Part shown: positions 8,062 to 16,744 of the stretch, one piece after another | Layout of the letters: the number at the start of each line of letters is the position of its first letter | How positions within the stretch are numbered: position 1 is the first letter of the stretch | Assembly (NCBI GenBank): GCA_050186335.1 | Contig: JBFWYO010000004.1 | Span: forward strand, 49,042 to 113,041 | Length of the DNA: 64,000 nucleotides | From: JBFWYO01 sp050186335 | Lineage (GTDB): Bacteria > Pseudomonadota > Alphaproteobacteria > Bin65 | Direction of reading: 5' to 3' | Made by a program: the position numbers and the translations under genes | Notes under the pieces: model-generated | Database searches by the model: none | Told to the model about the DNA's origin: nothing | Seen by the model: the letters and a program-made list of their open reading frames with translations, nothing else

Positions 8062-9318
8062 ATGGGTTTCACGATCACGGAGAAGATTCTGGCGCGCGCC
8101 GCCGGTCTGGCATCCGTCAGGGCTGGCGACGAGGTCATGGCCAAGCCCGATTTCGTGCTGTCGTACGATTTCCCCGGCTATACCGATGTCGTCTTCAAGC
8201 AGATGAAAGAGGATTTCGGCATCACAAAGGTGCGCGAGCCGGAGCGCTTCGGTATCTTCATCGATCACATGGTGCCGGCCGGCACGCCGCAGGAAGAAGA
8301 GCTGCACATCGGCACGCGCAAATGGTGCGCGGAGAACAATGTCCCGCTGTTCGAACGCGTCGGCATCGGCCATCAGGTCTCGGCCGAAGTGGGCTATGCC
8401 ACGCCCGGCGCATTCGTCGTCCACTTCGACGGCCATGTCAGCCAGCTCGGCACCTTCGGCACGCTGGCCATGGGCATCCGCCGCAACATCCTCGAAGCTT
8501 TCGTGCGCGATCAGGTTTCGCTGCGCGTGCCGCAGACGACGCGGGTCGATCTGACCGGCACGCTGAAAACCGGGGTCATGGCGCGCGACGTGTTCCACCA
8601 CATCGTGCGCGTGCTCGGTCCGTCGGCATGCCGCTTCCAGGTGCTGGAGCTGGGCGGCTCCGGGCTCGATGCGCTGTCGACCGAGGGTTTGCAGACCATT
8701 ACCGGCCTGGCCATGTTCACGGGCGCGATTACCGCCATCGTCAATCCGGACAAGAAGCGCCTCGACTATGCGCTGCCACGTGCGCGCAAGAAACTCGAGC
8801 CGGTCTACAGCGACGACGACGCGGTGTTCGCCGCGCGCCATACGATCGATCTGTCGAATCTGGAGCCGATCGTCGTCATTCCGCCGAGCCCCGCGAATAC
8901 GCGCGATCTCAAGGACTATATCGGGCTCGACGTGCAGTCCGGCTATCTCGGCTCATGCGCGTCGGGCCGGCTCGAAGATCTGCGTGCTGCCGCGCAGGTG
9001 CTCAAGGGCCGCCAGGTCAAGCCGGGCTTCATGCTGCATGTGATCCCGACCAGCCAGCAGATCATGCTCGATGCCGCCAAGGAGGGGCTGATCGCCACGT
9101 TGGTCGAGGCGGGCGCCTTCGTCTCGTCCTCGTCGTGCGACTATTGCTATGGCCGCATCGCCACGATGACCGCCAACCAGCGCGCGGTTTCGACCGGCAC
9201 GCTGAACGTCAAGGGCCGCATGGGCAGCCCCGATTCGGAAATCTACCTGTGCAATGCGGCGTCGGTCGCGGCGGCTTCGATCGAAGGCAAGATCGCCGAT
9301 CCGCGGAAGTATCTCTGA
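8062..9318 (+). CDS. Aconitase-superfamily dehydratase, large subunit (LeuC/DmdA-like)
   Basis: Protein of 418 residues resembling the large subunit of 3-isopropylmalate dehydratase and relatives, which carry a [4Fe-4S] cluster and isomerise or hydrate dicarboxylates. The three cluster cysteines are present: C299 in GSCASGRLEDLRAA, and C359 and C362 in SSCDYC. The usual GSCTN is altered to GSCAS. The C-terminal STGTLNVKGRMGS matches the substrate loop STSNRNFEGRQG of LeuC in modified form. It is followed by a small subunit and then an isocitrate-lyase-type lyase. That order recalls 2,3-dimethylmalate dehydratase plus lyase of anaerobic nicotinate breakdown, rather than leucine synthesis. No leuB or leuA is nearby. 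Superfamily firm, substrate inferred only. Confidence 0.85.
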   Translation: MGFTITEKILARAAGLASVRAGDEVMAKPDFVLSYDFPGYTDVVFKQMKEDFGITKVREPERFGIFIDHMVPAGTPQEEELHIGTRKWCAENNVPLFERVGIGHQVSAEVGYATPGAFVVHFDGHVSQLGTFGTLAMGIRRNILEAFVRDQVSLRVPQTTRVDLTGTLKTGVMARDVFHHIVRVLGPSACRFQVLELGGSGLDALSTEGLQTITGLAMFTGAITAIVNPDKKRLDYALPRARKKLEPVYSDDDAVFAARHTIDLSNLEPIVVIPPSPANTRDLKDYIGLDVQSGYLGSCASGRLEDLRAAAQVLKGRQVKPGFMLHVIPTSQQIMLDAAKEGLIATLVEAGAFVSSSSCDYCYGRIATMTANQRAVSTGTLNVKGRMGSPDSEIYLCNAASVAAASIEGKIADPRKYL

Positions 9319-9326
9319 GGCGCGCC

Positions 9327-9842
9327 ATGGCAACCAAGCTTCCGAAAAACCTGCACGGCCGCATTGCCTTCGTGTTCGAGGAGGTCGATTTCGACGTCGA
9401 CCAGATCATCGGCGTCAAGAACATCAAGATTCAGGACGTGGCCGAGCTCGCCAAAGTCGCGATGCAGGCCTACGACCCGGATTTCGCGAAGCACGTGAAG
9501 CCCGGCGACCTGCTGGTCGGCAACGTCAATTTCGGCTACGGCCACCCGCATTATCCGCCGCTGCGCGCGATGCGGCACCTGGGAGTGGCCGGCATCATCG
9601 CCGAATCATTTTCGCCCGGCTATTGGCGCGGCGAAATCAGCATGGGCTTTCCGCAAGTGCCGTGCCCGGGGATCCTGAAATTCGTAAAGCGCTGGGACGA
9701 GGTCGAAGTCGATTGGGCGGCCCAGATCGTGCGCAACCTTACGCGCGGCACGGAAACCAAGTTCGAACCGCTCGCCAAGGCCGATCTCGAGATGCTCGCG
9801 GCCGGCGGGCTCGTGCCTTATCTCAAGCAACAGGCGGCCTGA
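9327..9842 (+). CDS. Aconitase-superfamily dehydratase, small subunit (LeuD-like, atypical)
   Basis: Swivelling-domain subunit of 171 residues, the usual LeuD/DmdB size, starting MATKLPKNLHGRIAFVF 8 bases after the large subunit. The fold-defining N-terminus GRIAFVFEEVDFDVDQII corresponds to GrvwvfgddIdTDqIiP. The active-site loop, normally NFGCGSSREHAP, reads NFGYGHPHYPP (residues 68-78), so the serine/arginine substrate-binding loop of LeuD is replaced. This suggests a substrate different from isopropylmalate, or altered catalysis. The ATG at 9327 is preferred although the frame is open far upstream inside the large-subunit gene. Confidence 0.82.
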   Translation: MATKLPKNLHGRIAFVFEEVDFDVDQIIGVKNIKIQDVAELAKVAMQAYDPDFAKHVKPGDLLVGNVNFGYGHPHYPPLRAMRHLGVAGIIAESFSPGYWRGEISMGFPQVPCPGILKFVKRWDEVEVDWAAQIVRNLTRGTETKFEPLAKADLEMLAAGGLVPYLKQQAA

Positions 9843-9861
9843 CCGCCAAAGGAGTACCGAC

Positions 9862-10743
9862 ATGGCGACCAAACTCAATCTGCGCCACGCACTAAACAGC
9901 AAGAAAACCGTCTGGGCGGCGGGCGCGTTCGACGCGCTGAGCGCGCGGCTGATCGACGATGCCGGCTTCGATGCCCTGCTGACCTCGGGCTTCGGCATTT
10001 CGTCGTCGTTCCTCGGCCAGCCCGATGCCGAGCTTTACACCATGACGGAAAACCTGACCGTCGTGCGCAATGTGGTGAACGCGGTCAATATCCCGGTCAT
10101 CGCCGACATCGATACCGCCTACGGCAACGCGCTGAACGTGATGCGCACGGTCCGCGAATTCGAAGCCGCCGGTTCCGCGGCCGTGATCATGGAAGACCAG
10201 GTGGCGCCGAAGCGCTGTCCGGCATCGTCCGATATGATCGACATCATCCCGATTGACGAAGCGGCCGGCAAAATCGACGCCGCGGTAAACGCGCGACGCA
10301 ACAAGGATATGCTGATCATCGCGCGCACCGATGCGATCAACGAGGATGAGGCGTGTCGCAGGGCCAAGGCCTACGTGGAAGCCGGCGCGGACGTGATCCA
10401 GCCGATCTCCAAATGCTTCAAGAATATCGGCGGCCTGCGCAAGCTGCGCGCGGCCTGCGGCGTACCGCTGTCGTTGCAATTGCTCGGCTGGCTGGAACGC
10501 GATCTCAGCCCTGCCGAGATCGAGGAAGTCGCCGGCATCGCCACGTTCCCGCTGGTGCCGCTGATGAGCGCCACCATGGCGATGCGCGACAATCTCAAGG
10601 TGCTCGCCGCCAACAAATCGTCCAAGGGCCTGCCGCACGCGGTCATGGACCACAACGAATTCTCGGTCTTCATCGGCTTCCCGAAGATCGAGGAGCTGCA
10701 GAAGAAGTACCTGCGTTTCTTGCCGACCAAAGCGGCGGAATAG
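9862..10743 (+). CDS. Isocitrate lyase/PEP mutase-superfamily lyase
   Basis: TIM-barrel enzyme of 293 residues. The Mg-binding motif ADIDTAYGN (D82, D84), EDQ (111-113) and IARTDA are those of 2-methylisocitrate and 2,3-dimethylmalate lyases, which cleave 2-hydroxy-dicarboxylates to an oxoacid plus a carboxylate. The catalytic cysteine is retained (C119) but the usual KRCGH loop reads KRCPA, so the glycine-histidine pair is lost. It follows the dehydratase small subunit by 19 bases, so the natural reading is dehydratase followed by retro-aldol cleavage in one pathway. Oxaloacetate-hydrolase or PEP-mutase activities are alternatives given the altered loop. Confidence 0.85.
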   Translation: MATKLNLRHALNSKKTVWAAGAFDALSARLIDDAGFDALLTSGFGISSSFLGQPDAELYTMTENLTVVRNVVNAVNIPVIADIDTAYGNALNVMRTVREFEAAGSAAVIMEDQVAPKRCPASSDMIDIIPIDEAAGKIDAAVNARRNKDMLIIARTDAINEDEACRRAKAYVEAGADVIQPISKCFKNIGGLRKLRAACGVPLSLQLLGWLERDLSPAEIEEVAGIATFPLVPLMSATMAMRDNLKVLAANKSSKGLPHAVMDHNEFSVFIGFPKIEELQKKYLRFLPTKAAE

Positions 10744-10776
10744 CCGTTTCCATAGATCCAACAGGAGGAGATTCAC

Positions 10777-11910
10777 GTGAATAAACGTCGCATCATTTTG
10801 GCAGCCGCCGCAGCGGTGAGCCTGGCCGCGTTCGGCGGCACCGCCTGGGCGCAATCGAAGCCGCCCGTTCGCATCGCCGCGATCAATCCGTTGTCCGGCG
10901 CCGGCGCTTTCGACGGCCAGTTGGCCCTGGAAGGCATGCAGGCGATGGTCGCCATCATCAACGACAAGGGCGGCATTCTGGGCGGCCGCAAGATCGAGCT
11001 GGTCACCTACGACGACAAGGGCACGCCGGAAGAGGGTGTCTCGGCCGCCAAGCGCGCGCTGGAACAGGACAAGGTCGACCTCATCGTCGGCGGCTGGTTC
11101 AGCGCGGTCGCGCTGGCGCAGAAGGAAGTGACCCGGGACAAGATCATCAACGTGATGACGTCGTCGCAGCATCCGAAGGTGACCGAGGAGGGGCACAAGT
11201 ATCTGTTCCGCCTCAACGCCACCTCGACGATGATGTCGGACCGCTATGCCAAGTTCATCTGCGATCAGATGAAGGTCAAGTCGGTCGCGTTCATCACCAT
11301 CAACGACGATTACGGCCGCCTCGAGGTCGACAATTACAAGCGTCTGCTCGGCGCCTGCAAGATCGAAGTGAAGGGCAACGAGTTCTACAATCGGAACGAC
11401 ACCGACTTCACCACCGCGCTCACCAAGCTGCGCAGCCTGAATGCCGATGCGATCTACGTCTCGGCTATCAACACCTCGCAGGGTGCGACGATCTACCGGC
11501 AGATCCGCCAAAGCGGCTACAAGGGCCTGATCATCGCCTCGGCCGGCAACATGAATCCGAAGCTGGTCGAGCTGTCCGGCCCGGCGCTCGAAGGCGTGTA
11601 CAGCGTTTCGCTGTTTGCGCCCGACAGCACGCGCCCGATGGCGAAGAAATGGATCGAGCAATACGGCAAGATGTTCAAGAACGAGCCGTCGTTCATCGGC
11701 TCGCTCGGCGCGCAGGCGGTCGAAGTGCTCGCCGGCGCCATCGAAAAGGCCGGCGATCCGCGCGCCTACGACAAGATCGCGGCGGCACTGAAAGGCCAGA
11801 AGTGGGATACGCTGCTCGGCGACATCAGCTTCGACAACAAGGGCCAGGCGCTGCAGAACATCTATCTGGTGCAGGTGAAGAACAAGAAGATCATCAGCGC
11901 CAGCAAGTAA
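10777..11910 (+). CDS. Liv-type ABC transporter substrate-binding protein, second operon
   Basis: Periplasmic protein of 377 residues starting with GTG at 10777, with an excellent AGGAGG at 10763-10768. A signal peptide (MNKRRIILAAAAAVSLAAFGG, cleavage near AWAQS) leads into VRIAAINPLSGAGAFDGQLALEGM, characteristic of Peripla_BP_6. It follows the lyase gene by 33 bases and precedes livH by 60 bases containing a strong hairpin, so it probably belongs to the same transcription unit as the dehydratase and lyase and delivers their substrate. Ligand unknown. Confidence 0.9.
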   Translation: MNKRRIILAAAAAVSLAAFGGTAWAQSKPPVRIAAINPLSGAGAFDGQLALEGMQAMVAIINDKGGILGGRKIELVTYDDKGTPEEGVSAAKRALEQDKVDLIVGGWFSAVALAQKEVTRDKIINVMTSSQHPKVTEEGHKYLFRLNATSTMMSDRYAKFICDQMKVKSVAFITINDDYGRLEVDNYKRLLGACKIEVKGNEFYNRNDTDFTTALTKLRSLNADAIYVSAINTSQGATIYRQIRQSGYKGLIIASAGNMNPKLVELSGPALEGVYSVSLFAPDSTRPMAKKWIEQYGKMFKNEPSFIGSLGAQAVEVLAGAIEKAGDPRAYDKIAAALKGQKWDTLLGDISFDNKGQALQNIYLVQVKNKKIISASK

Positions 11911-11917
11911 CCGGCGC

Positions 11918-11952
11918 ATGCGGGGGCCGCGACGAGCGGCTCCCGCATTTTC
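11918..11952 (+). terminator. Intra-operon hairpin with T-run after the second binding-protein gene
   Basis: A 13-bp stem (11918-11930 with 11936-11948, one G-T pair) closes a GACGA loop and runs into TTTT. It has the form of an intrinsic terminator, but livH starts 19 bases later with no obvious separate promoter. The likely role is partial termination and 3'-end protection, so that the binding protein is made in excess over the permease. Confidence 0.65.
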
Positions 11953-11970
11953 CGCACAGAGTAGCGGTCG

Positions 11971-12849
11971 ATGGAATTCGTCGTCTTCGTCCAGCAGGTC
12001 GTCAACGGACTCGCCAACGGGATGGGCTACGTGCTCATCGCCGTCGGCCTGACGCTGGTGTTCGGCGTGCTGCGGATCGTCAATTTCGCGCACGGCGAAT
12101 TCTATATGCTGGGCGCCTACATCACCTATTACGTGATGTCGCTGGCCGGAGTCGGCTATATCGGCAGCCTGATCGTATCCACCTTGCTGGTGGCCGCCAT
12201 CGGCATCCTGGCCAACCACTTCTTCTTCCGCCCGCTGCGGCGCGAACACGAATTCACGATTCTTTTGTCCAGCCTCGGCCTGGCCCTGCTGATCGCCAAC
12301 GCGGCGGAGCATTTCTTCGGCGCCGATCCGAAATACGTCACCACGCAGTACGCGGACGAAACCGTGGAACTGGGCCCGATCGTCGTCACCGAGCAGCGCC
12401 TGCTGGTGATCGCCGTGGCGTTCGCCATGATCGCTGCGACCTACTGGTTCATCCGTTCGACGCGCATGGGCAAGATGATGCAGGCGACGGCGCAGAATCC
12501 CGAGGGCGCCGCGCTGACCGGGATAAACACCGGCTACGTGCATGCCTATACGTTCGCGTTCGCCTGCGCGCTTGCGGCGCTGTCGGGTTCGCTGGTCGGG
12601 CCGACCGCCATGCTGTTTCCGACCGTCGGCGACTGGGCGGTGCTCAAGGGTTTCATCGTCGTGGTCATGGGCGGTTTGGGCAGCGTGACCGGCGCGCTGC
12701 TCGGCGGAATCGTGCTCGGCATCGCCGAATCGCTCGGCGGCGGCTACGTTTCGCTCGGCTTCAAGGAGGCGATCGGCTACGCGATCATCATTTTGGTGCT
12801 GTTGTGGCGGCCCCAGGGATTGTTCAGCGCCTCGACGGACCGCAAATGA
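11971..12849 (+). CDS. livH: Liv-type ABC transporter permease LivH, second operon
   Basis: Inner-membrane permease of 292 residues. QQVVNGLANGMGYVLIAVGLTLVFG and GVLRIVNFAHGEFYMLGAY are textbook LivH, and the coupling region VVMGGLGSVTGALLGG is present. It pairs with the LivM that starts inside its stop codon (ATGA overlap at 12846). Confidence 0.94.
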   Translation: MEFVVFVQQVVNGLANGMGYVLIAVGLTLVFGVLRIVNFAHGEFYMLGAYITYYVMSLAGVGYIGSLIVSTLLVAAIGILANHFFFRPLRREHEFTILLSSLGLALLIANAAEHFFGADPKYVTTQYADETVELGPIVVTEQRLLVIAVAFAMIAATYWFIRSTRMGKMMQATAQNPEGAALTGINTGYVHAYTFAFACALAALSGSLVGPTAMLFPTVGDWAVLKGFIVVVMGGLGSVTGALLGGIVLGIAESLGGGYVSLGFKEAIGYAIIILVLLWRPQGLFSASTDRK

Positions 12850-13814
12850 CGCACGATCGCCCGGCCAAAACCGCGTTCGGCGTGCTCGCCCTGTTCGCGC
12901 TGCCGCTCGTGGTCGGCAGCACCTATATTCAGCATATGATGGTGCTGTGGGCGATGTATGCGCTGCTCGCGCTCAGCCTCAACATCATCATCGGTTACCT
13001 CGGCGAACTCACCTTCGGCCACGCGGCATTCTTCGGCATCGGCGCCTATACGTCGGCGATCCTGAGCATCCAGCTCGGCCTGCCGGTCATCATTGGTCCG
13101 TTCGTCGCGGCCGTCGTCGCCGGTCTGTTCGGCTTGGTGATCGGATTCGTCGCGCTGCGCATCGTCGGCCCGCAATTCGCCATTCTCACGCTCGGCTTCG
13201 GCGCCATCCTGCACACGGTGACCAACTATTGGGTCGATCTGACGCGCGGGCCGATGGGCATTTCGAACATTCCGTCCTTCGCGCTGCCGGGCCTCGAGAT
13301 CGACTTCACCCTGGCACGCAACATGTATTACGTGGTGCTGGTGTTCCTGCTCGCCATCGCCTACCTGTGCCATGCATTGATCTCCAGCCGCACCGGGCGT
13401 GCGTTCCTGGCGCTGCGCGAGAATCCGCAGCTTGCGTCGTCGATCGGCATCAACGTGTTCGGCATGAAGCTGTTGGGCTTCGTCGCGGCCACCGCGATTG
13501 CTGGGCTGGGCGGCTCGCTGTACGGGCATTATCTGCGGGTCATCACGCCCGAACTGATGAGCCTGCAATACATGGCTGCGCTCGTCATCATGGTCATCAT
13601 CGGCGGCAAGGGCACAATCATCGGGCCGATGGTCGGCGCGCTGGTTTATGTCGGGTTGCTGGAATTGCTGCGCGCGACCGGCTCGCTGCGCCTCGTGGTG
13701 TTCGCGGCACTGCTGACGGCGTGCGTGATCTTCCTGCCCGGTGGGCTTGTCAGCCTCTGGCGCCGCGTGCGCGATCGCCGGCGCACGGCGCCCACGCCAG
13801 AGGCGGCGGCATGA
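12846..13814 (+). CDS. livM: Liv-type ABC transporter permease LivM, second operon
   Basis: Inner-membrane permease of 322 residues. YLGELTFGHAAFFGIGAYTSAI is the LivM signature and VIIGGKGTIIGPMVGA is the coupling loop. The frame is open far upstream, but the ATG at 12846 overlaps the livH stop by four bases and gives the family length. The C-terminal tail (RRVRDRRRTAPTPEAAA) is basic and cytoplasmic. Confidence 0.93.
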   Translation: MTHDRPAKTAFGVLALFALPLVVGSTYIQHMMVLWAMYALLALSLNIIIGYLGELTFGHAAFFGIGAYTSAILSIQLGLPVIIGPFVAAVVAGLFGLVIGFVALRIVGPQFAILTLGFGAILHTVTNYWVDLTRGPMGISNIPSFALPGLEIDFTLARNMYYVVLVFLLAIAYLCHALISSRTGRAFLALRENPQLASSIGINVFGMKLLGFVAATAIAGLGGSLYGHYLRVITPELMSLQYMAALVIMVIIGGKGTIIGPMVGALVYVGLLELLRATGSLRLVVFAALLTACVIFLPGGLVSLWRRVRDRRRTAPTPEAAA

Positions 13815-14587
13815 GCGCCAAACTGCTCGAAACCAGGGGATTGACGCGCCGTTTCGGCGGGCTGGTCGCCGTCAACAATGTCGATCTCCATGTCATGCCG
13901 GGCGAAATCGTCGGGCTCATCGGTCCCAACGGCGCCGGCAAGACGACCCTGTTCAACATGCTGGCCGGCAGCATGCCGCCGTCGGACGGCAAAGTGTTCT
14001 TCGACGGCGCCGACCGCACCGGGTTGCCGGCGCACCGCATGGGGCAGCTCGGCGTTACGCGCACGTTCCAGATCACCAGCCTGTTTCCGGAACTGTCGGT
14101 CGCCGAAAACATCCGCATCGGCACCTATCGCAGCAAGCGCAGCACCTGGGGCGGCGCGATCTTCCGCTCGCCGCTGTATCGCGCCGAGGAAAAGGACGTT
14201 GCGGCGACCGTGCAGGACATTCTCGACTTCGTCGGCATGTCGCAGCGCGGCGAGATGGCGGCCAAGGCGCTGCCCTACGGCGAGCAGCGCAAGCTCGAGA
14301 TCGCCATCGCGCTGGCGGCCGCGCCGCGCCTGCTGCTGCTCGACGAGCCTGCCGCCGGAATGAACCCGGACGAGGGCGCCAAGCTGGTGCAGATGATCCG
14401 CGCCATAAGGGATCGCGGAATTACCGTGCTGCTGGTCGAACACCACATGCGCGTGGTCATGGGTGTGTGCGACCGCGTGATCGTCATCGACAGCGGCAAC
14501 AAAATCGCCGAGGGCCTGCCGGCGCAGGTCGCCAACGACCCCGAAGTGATCCGGGTCTATCTCGGCCGCGAGAAGGTCCATGCTTGA
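13811..14587 (+). CDS. livG: Liv-type ABC transporter ATP-binding protein LivG, second operon
   Basis: ATPase of 258 residues starting MSAKLLETRGLTRRFGGL, four bases overlapping livM. Walker A is GPNGAGKTT, the signature is ALPYGEQRKLEIA (normal for LivG), Walker B is LLLLDEPAAGMNP, and the switch histidine is in LLVEHHM. It overlaps livF by eight bases. Confidence 0.94.
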   Translation: MSAKLLETRGLTRRFGGLVAVNNVDLHVMPGEIVGLIGPNGAGKTTLFNMLAGSMPPSDGKVFFDGADRTGLPAHRMGQLGVTRTFQITSLFPELSVAENIRIGTYRSKRSTWGGAIFRSPLYRAEEKDVAATVQDILDFVGMSQRGEMAAKALPYGEQRKLEIAIALAAAPRLLLLDEPAAGMNPDEGAKLVQMIRAIRDRGITVLLVEHHMRVVMGVCDRVIVIDSGNKIAEGLPAQVANDPEVIRVYLGREKVHA

Positions 14588-15287
14588 GGTCCGCAACCTG
14601 CGCGTCCGCTACGGCAACCGCGAAGCCCTGCACGGCATCGATTTCGACGTGCGCGCGGGCGAAATCGTCACCCTCGTCGGCTCGAACGGCGCCGGCAAGA
14701 CCACCACGCTGAAGGCGATCTCCGGTCTGTTTCGGCTGGCCGCCGGCGAAATCCGCTTCAACGGCGAACGCATCGACGGGCTGGCGCCGCATGCCATCAT
14801 CGCGCGCGGCATCGCGCACATACCCGAAGGCCGCCTGCTGTTCAAGGACATGACGGTCTACGAGCATCTGGAATTGGGCGCCATCCGCGCGGGACAAGAG
14901 GGCAAGGATTTCGCCGCGCGACTCGACTGGGCCTACGAGCTGTTTCCGATCCTGAAGGAACGTGGCGAGCAGCGCGCCGGCACGTTGTCGGGCGGTCAGC
15001 AGCAGATGCTGGCGATCGCGCGCGGCTTGATGTCGAACCCCCGGCTGTTGATGCTCGACGAGCCGTCGTTGGGCCTGGCGCCGATTGTGGTCGATACGCT
15101 GGCCGATACGATTTCCAGCCTGCATCGCTCGGGGATCGTGGTGCTGCTGGTCGAACAACGCGTCGATATGGCGCTGCGCCTGGCCCACCGCGGCTATGTG
15201 ATCGAAACCGGCCGCATCGTGCTGGAAGATAAGGCTGCGGCGCTGCTGGCCAATCCGCGCGTCAAGGAAGCCTATCTGGGTGTATGA
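14580..15287 (+). CDS. livF: Liv-type ABC transporter ATP-binding protein LivF, second operon
   Basis: ATPase of 235 residues. Walker A is GSNGAGKTT, the signature is TLSGGQQQMLAIARGL, Walker B is LLMLDEPSLGLAP, and LLVEQRVD is the usual LivF switch region. It completes the second Liv transporter and is followed directly by the Rieske oxygenase gene, tying uptake to oxidation. Confidence 0.94.
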   Translation: MLEVRNLRVRYGNREALHGIDFDVRAGEIVTLVGSNGAGKTTTLKAISGLFRLAAGEIRFNGERIDGLAPHAIIARGIAHIPEGRLLFKDMTVYEHLELGAIRAGQEGKDFAARLDWAYELFPILKERGEQRAGTLSGGQQQMLAIARGLMSNPRLLMLDEPSLGLAPIVVDTLADTISSLHRSGIVVLLVEQRVDMALRLAHRGYVIETGRIVLEDKAAALLANPRVKEAYLGV

Positions 15288-15328
15288 TGCCGGGCGCGCC
15301 CCGTGTTGAGGCGAGCGGGAGAGAATCG

Positions 15329-16651
15329 ATGAACGAGATCCAACGTCGGAAACTGGCCTACCAGGGCTACAACAAGCGCGACATCCCGTCCGAGGACAAG
15401 CGTCTGACTCACGCCGGCCCTGGCACCGAGATGGGCGAACTCATGCGGCGCTACTGGCAGCCCGTGTGCCTGTCGTCGCAGCTGAAAGACCTTCCGGTCG
15501 CGATCAAGATCATGAACGAAGACCTGGTCGTGTTCCGCGATGGCGCCGGGCGCGTGGCTCTGCTGCACAAGCATTGCAGTCACCGCGGCGCATCCTTGGA
15601 ATTCGGTCGCATCGCCGAGCACGGCATCGTCTGTTGCTATCACGGCTGGCATTACGACGTGGACGGCACGCTTCTGGAAACCCCGGGCGAGCCGCCGGAA
15701 AGCTCGATCAGGCACAATGTCTGCCATGGCGCGTACCCGGCGCGCGAAGCGCATGGGCTGGTGTTCGCCTACATGGGCCCGCCCGAGGCGATGCCGGAAT
15801 TTCCGGATTACGACACGTTTCATCTGCCCGACGTGGAGTTGGTGCCGTACTGCCTGCGCCATGACTGCAACTGGCTGCAGGTGCACGAAAATCTCATGGA
15901 TCCGCTGCACGCCGTATTCCTGCACAGCCGCATGGGCTCGGTGCAATTGACCGCGGCCTGGGGCGAGTTTCCGGTCACCGAATGGGTCGAGATCGGCGAT
16001 CGCGTCTGCTACATGGCCACGCGCCGGCTCGGCGACAATGTCTGGGTGCGCTTCAACGAAGTCGGCATCCCGAGTTTCGGCCAGGTTGCCGGCTTCTGGG
16101 ACGAAGGCGAGCGGGAGTTGTTCTTCCAGCGCGTCGGCGCCACGCGCTGGACCGTGCCGATCGACGACCGCAATTGCTGGATCTTCGGCGTGCGCCATTT
16201 CAGCGACGAACTCGAAGTCAAAGGCATCGGCAACAAGGCGATGGTCGGCTACGACAGCCTGGATATCTACGGCCAGACCGGCAATCGTCCGTACGAGGAG
16301 ATGCAGCGCAACACCGGGGATTGGGAAGCCGAAGTCTCGCAACGGCCGATCGCGATTCACGCGCTCGAGCATCGCGGCACCACGGATCGTGGCGTCGTGC
16401 TGCTGCGCAATCATCTGCTCAAGGCGCTGAAGAACCCGCCGCCGCCCACGCCTGCCGTCGGCGGCATCGTGCCCACGTATACGAGCAATGTCGTCGTGCA
16501 CCGCCCGCTCGTGCCGGGGACCGACGACCGCGGACTGCTCCGGCAGATCGGCCGCGACGTGAAAGACATCGTCGTTGCCGCCAACGGGCTCGATCCCAAG
16601 CTGCGCCCCGCCGCGATCGCGGAACGCATGCGTTCCCTGTCGCGCCGTTGA
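15329..16651 (+). CDS. Rieske non-heme iron oxygenase, alpha subunit (phthalate-dioxygenase type)
   Basis: Protein of 440 residues. The Rieske [2Fe-2S] motif is C83-x-H85 ... C102-x2-H105 (HKHCSHRG and CYHGWHYD). The mononuclear iron site is in NWLQVHENLMDPLHAVFLH, with D191, H194 and H199. The opening GPGTEMGELMRRYWQPV is typical of phthalate 4,5-dioxygenase and O-demethylase relatives, which are homo-oligomers using a separate reductase. No reductase gene is seen nearby. A longer start at 15284 overlaps livF, but GGGAG sits before the ATG at 15329. It probably hydroxylates or demethylates an aromatic acid imported by the adjacent transporter. Confidence 0.9.
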   Translation: MNEIQRRKLAYQGYNKRDIPSEDKRLTHAGPGTEMGELMRRYWQPVCLSSQLKDLPVAIKIMNEDLVVFRDGAGRVALLHKHCSHRGASLEFGRIAEHGIVCCYHGWHYDVDGTLLETPGEPPESSIRHNVCHGAYPAREAHGLVFAYMGPPEAMPEFPDYDTFHLPDVELVPYCLRHDCNWLQVHENLMDPLHAVFLHSRMGSVQLTAAWGEFPVTEWVEIGDRVCYMATRRLGDNVWVRFNEVGIPSFGQVAGFWDEGERELFFQRVGATRWTVPIDDRNCWIFGVRHFSDELEVKGIGNKAMVGYDSLDIYGQTGNRPYEEMQRNTGDWEAEVSQRPIAIHALEHRGTTDRGVVLLRNHLLKALKNPPPPTPAVGGIVPTYTSNVVVHRPLVPGTDDRGLLRQIGRDVKDIVVAANGLDPKLRPAAIAERMRSLSRR

Positions 16652-16744
16652 GGCAACTGTGGCGGCGCGACGCGCTCGGCCGCATGAGCTAGGCCTAGAC
16701 AACAATAAACGCGGGGTCGTGTCGGCCCCCGGGGAGACGGTGAC

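Noticed and set aside
8062..9842. leuCD of leucine biosynthesis
   Set aside because: The active-site loops are altered in both subunits and no leuA or leuB is nearby. A lyase and transporters are adjacent instead.
9892..12543. 883-codon open frame on the minus strand
   Set aside because: Its product is rich in Arg, His, Asp and Gln with no known domain, and it lies antisense to the lyase, binding protein and LivH genes, which have clear families. It is a GC-driven shadow.
16470..16490. GntR-type site with GTATAC in the Rieske gene
   Set aside because: The hexamer is inside a coding region and lacks the flanking TT/AA arms.
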